A stretch of 64,000 bases of DNA from Panopea generosa. Lineage: Eukaryota > Mollusca > Bivalvia > Adapedonta > Hiatellidae. The stretch covers positions 3,833,920 to 3,897,919 of the forward strand of contig CM055905.1 in assembly GCA_029582155.1 (NCBI GenBank), written 5' to 3'. A program made the translations under genes and the position numbers. The notes under the pieces are model-generated. The model had not been told where the DNA came from and searched no databases. It was given only the letters and a program-made list of their open reading frames with translations. Of this stretch, positions 63,377-64,000 are shown one piece after another. Each line of letters begins with the position of its first letter. Position 1 is the stretch's first letter.

Positions 63377-64000
63377 GTAACATATTACATTTCTTTGAAA
63401 GAAGAGTTTATTGACATCATTTAGTGGTTCTGGCATGTTGAAATAGTAGCCAAAAACTTTACATGTAATTAAGAGCTGATATTAGATTTTTGCATACCGG
63501 GCAAGGATTTCTGGGTATTATTACCAGGTATGGAATTTTCATCCTTGTGACAGAACAAATTATGATGGGACGTATTATAACATATGATGTAATATTTTTA
63601 ATTTGACCTCTAAAAAGCCATTGTGGTAAAATTTAAAAATAGTACATGAAATTAAATGGGGAACTATGTTACTATAATAACGAATAACTATAATGCATAC
63701 AACTTCTCATCTTCACATCTGTAAATTTTTACTTGTCTTATCTTTACTCTTTATCTACTCTTTTTCATCCATTTTTAATACACTCGGGTCACGTTATAAC
63801 GCGGTTCTTGGGGTCCAAAATACGAAACCGTGTTATAGCGATAATTACCTCGAAAAAAATCGATGTCGGTTATTCACACCTATCGTGCTCTCCGACTCTA
63901 AGTGAATGGTATTGTTGGCATTGTAATATGATACAACGCGTATTTGGTTACAACAGATACATTTAGATATGTATAAAATTAATACAAAGAAAGAAAAACG
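63377..64000. other. STAT intron 6 (start), with a short inverted motif
   Basis: CGTTATAACGCGGT (63793) and ACCGTGTTATAGCG (63828) are near-inverted copies and may be the end of a MITE that continues beyond the window. The next STAT exon was not reached. Confidence 0.4.

Noticed and set aside
63781-63860. CGTTATAACGCGGT / ACCGTGTTATAGCG pair as an operator-like site
   Set aside because: Imperfect and isolated; more likely the edge of a MITE that runs past the window.

Overview
This is animal nuclear DNA, AT-rich and almost entirely non-coding. Split genes, GT-AG introns, tRNA-derived SINEs, LINE tails, MITEs and many minisatellites point to a lophotrochozoan, most likely a bivalve mollusc. 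That placement is inferred from repeat style and from the divergence of the two genes; no species marker is visible.

Three host gene regions can be supported. (1) SELENOF (Sep15), minus strand, 46560 down to 39199: four coding exons give a complete 155-residue selenoprotein. It has an in-frame TGA for selenocysteine in a CG-U-K context at 41873-41871, and a convincing SECIS element at 37776-37704 in the 3' UTR. (2) A STAT transcription factor, plus strand, 53864 to beyond the end: six phase-compatible coding exons cover 206 residues of the N-terminal domain and the start of the coiled coil, most like STAT5/6. (3) A C2H2 zinc-finger exon, minus strand, near 52209-52440, with an in-frame stop after a plausible first Met. 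Two weaker exon candidates lie at 29290-29712 and 30980-31076. A consensus splice donor at 47039/47040 could end a non-coding STAT first exon, which would give SELENOF and STAT a shared bidirectional promoter.

Layout: 1-1860, two LINE C-terminal relics; 2641-5640, foldback elements, a 22-bp minisatellite and a ~157-bp tandem repeat; 6057-23973, one giant imperfect palindrome (arms ~8.8 kb, spacer ~1 kb), each arm carrying a TTAA-flanked element, an 80-bp array, a 20-bp array and a SINE; 24-31 kb, dispersed repeats, a ~170-bp tandem repeat and the weak exons; 31241-32941, a 77-bp array; 34421-36103, a 114-bp array with dimeric higher-order structure; 37-47 kb, SELENOF with repeat-filled introns and UTR; 47-53.8 kb, MITEs, SINEs and the zinc-finger exon; 53.8-64 kb, the STAT gene with introns full of SINEs and MITEs.

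The most interesting pattern is that several minisatellites sit inside copies of dispersed elements whose other copies in the same window carry only one unit. There are four such families (units 22, 23, 25 and 30 bp), so tandem arrays appear to be born repeatedly inside mobile elements here. The palindrome is the second: it resembles Foldback/Galileo architecture, and its arms act as filled and empty sites for three later insertions.
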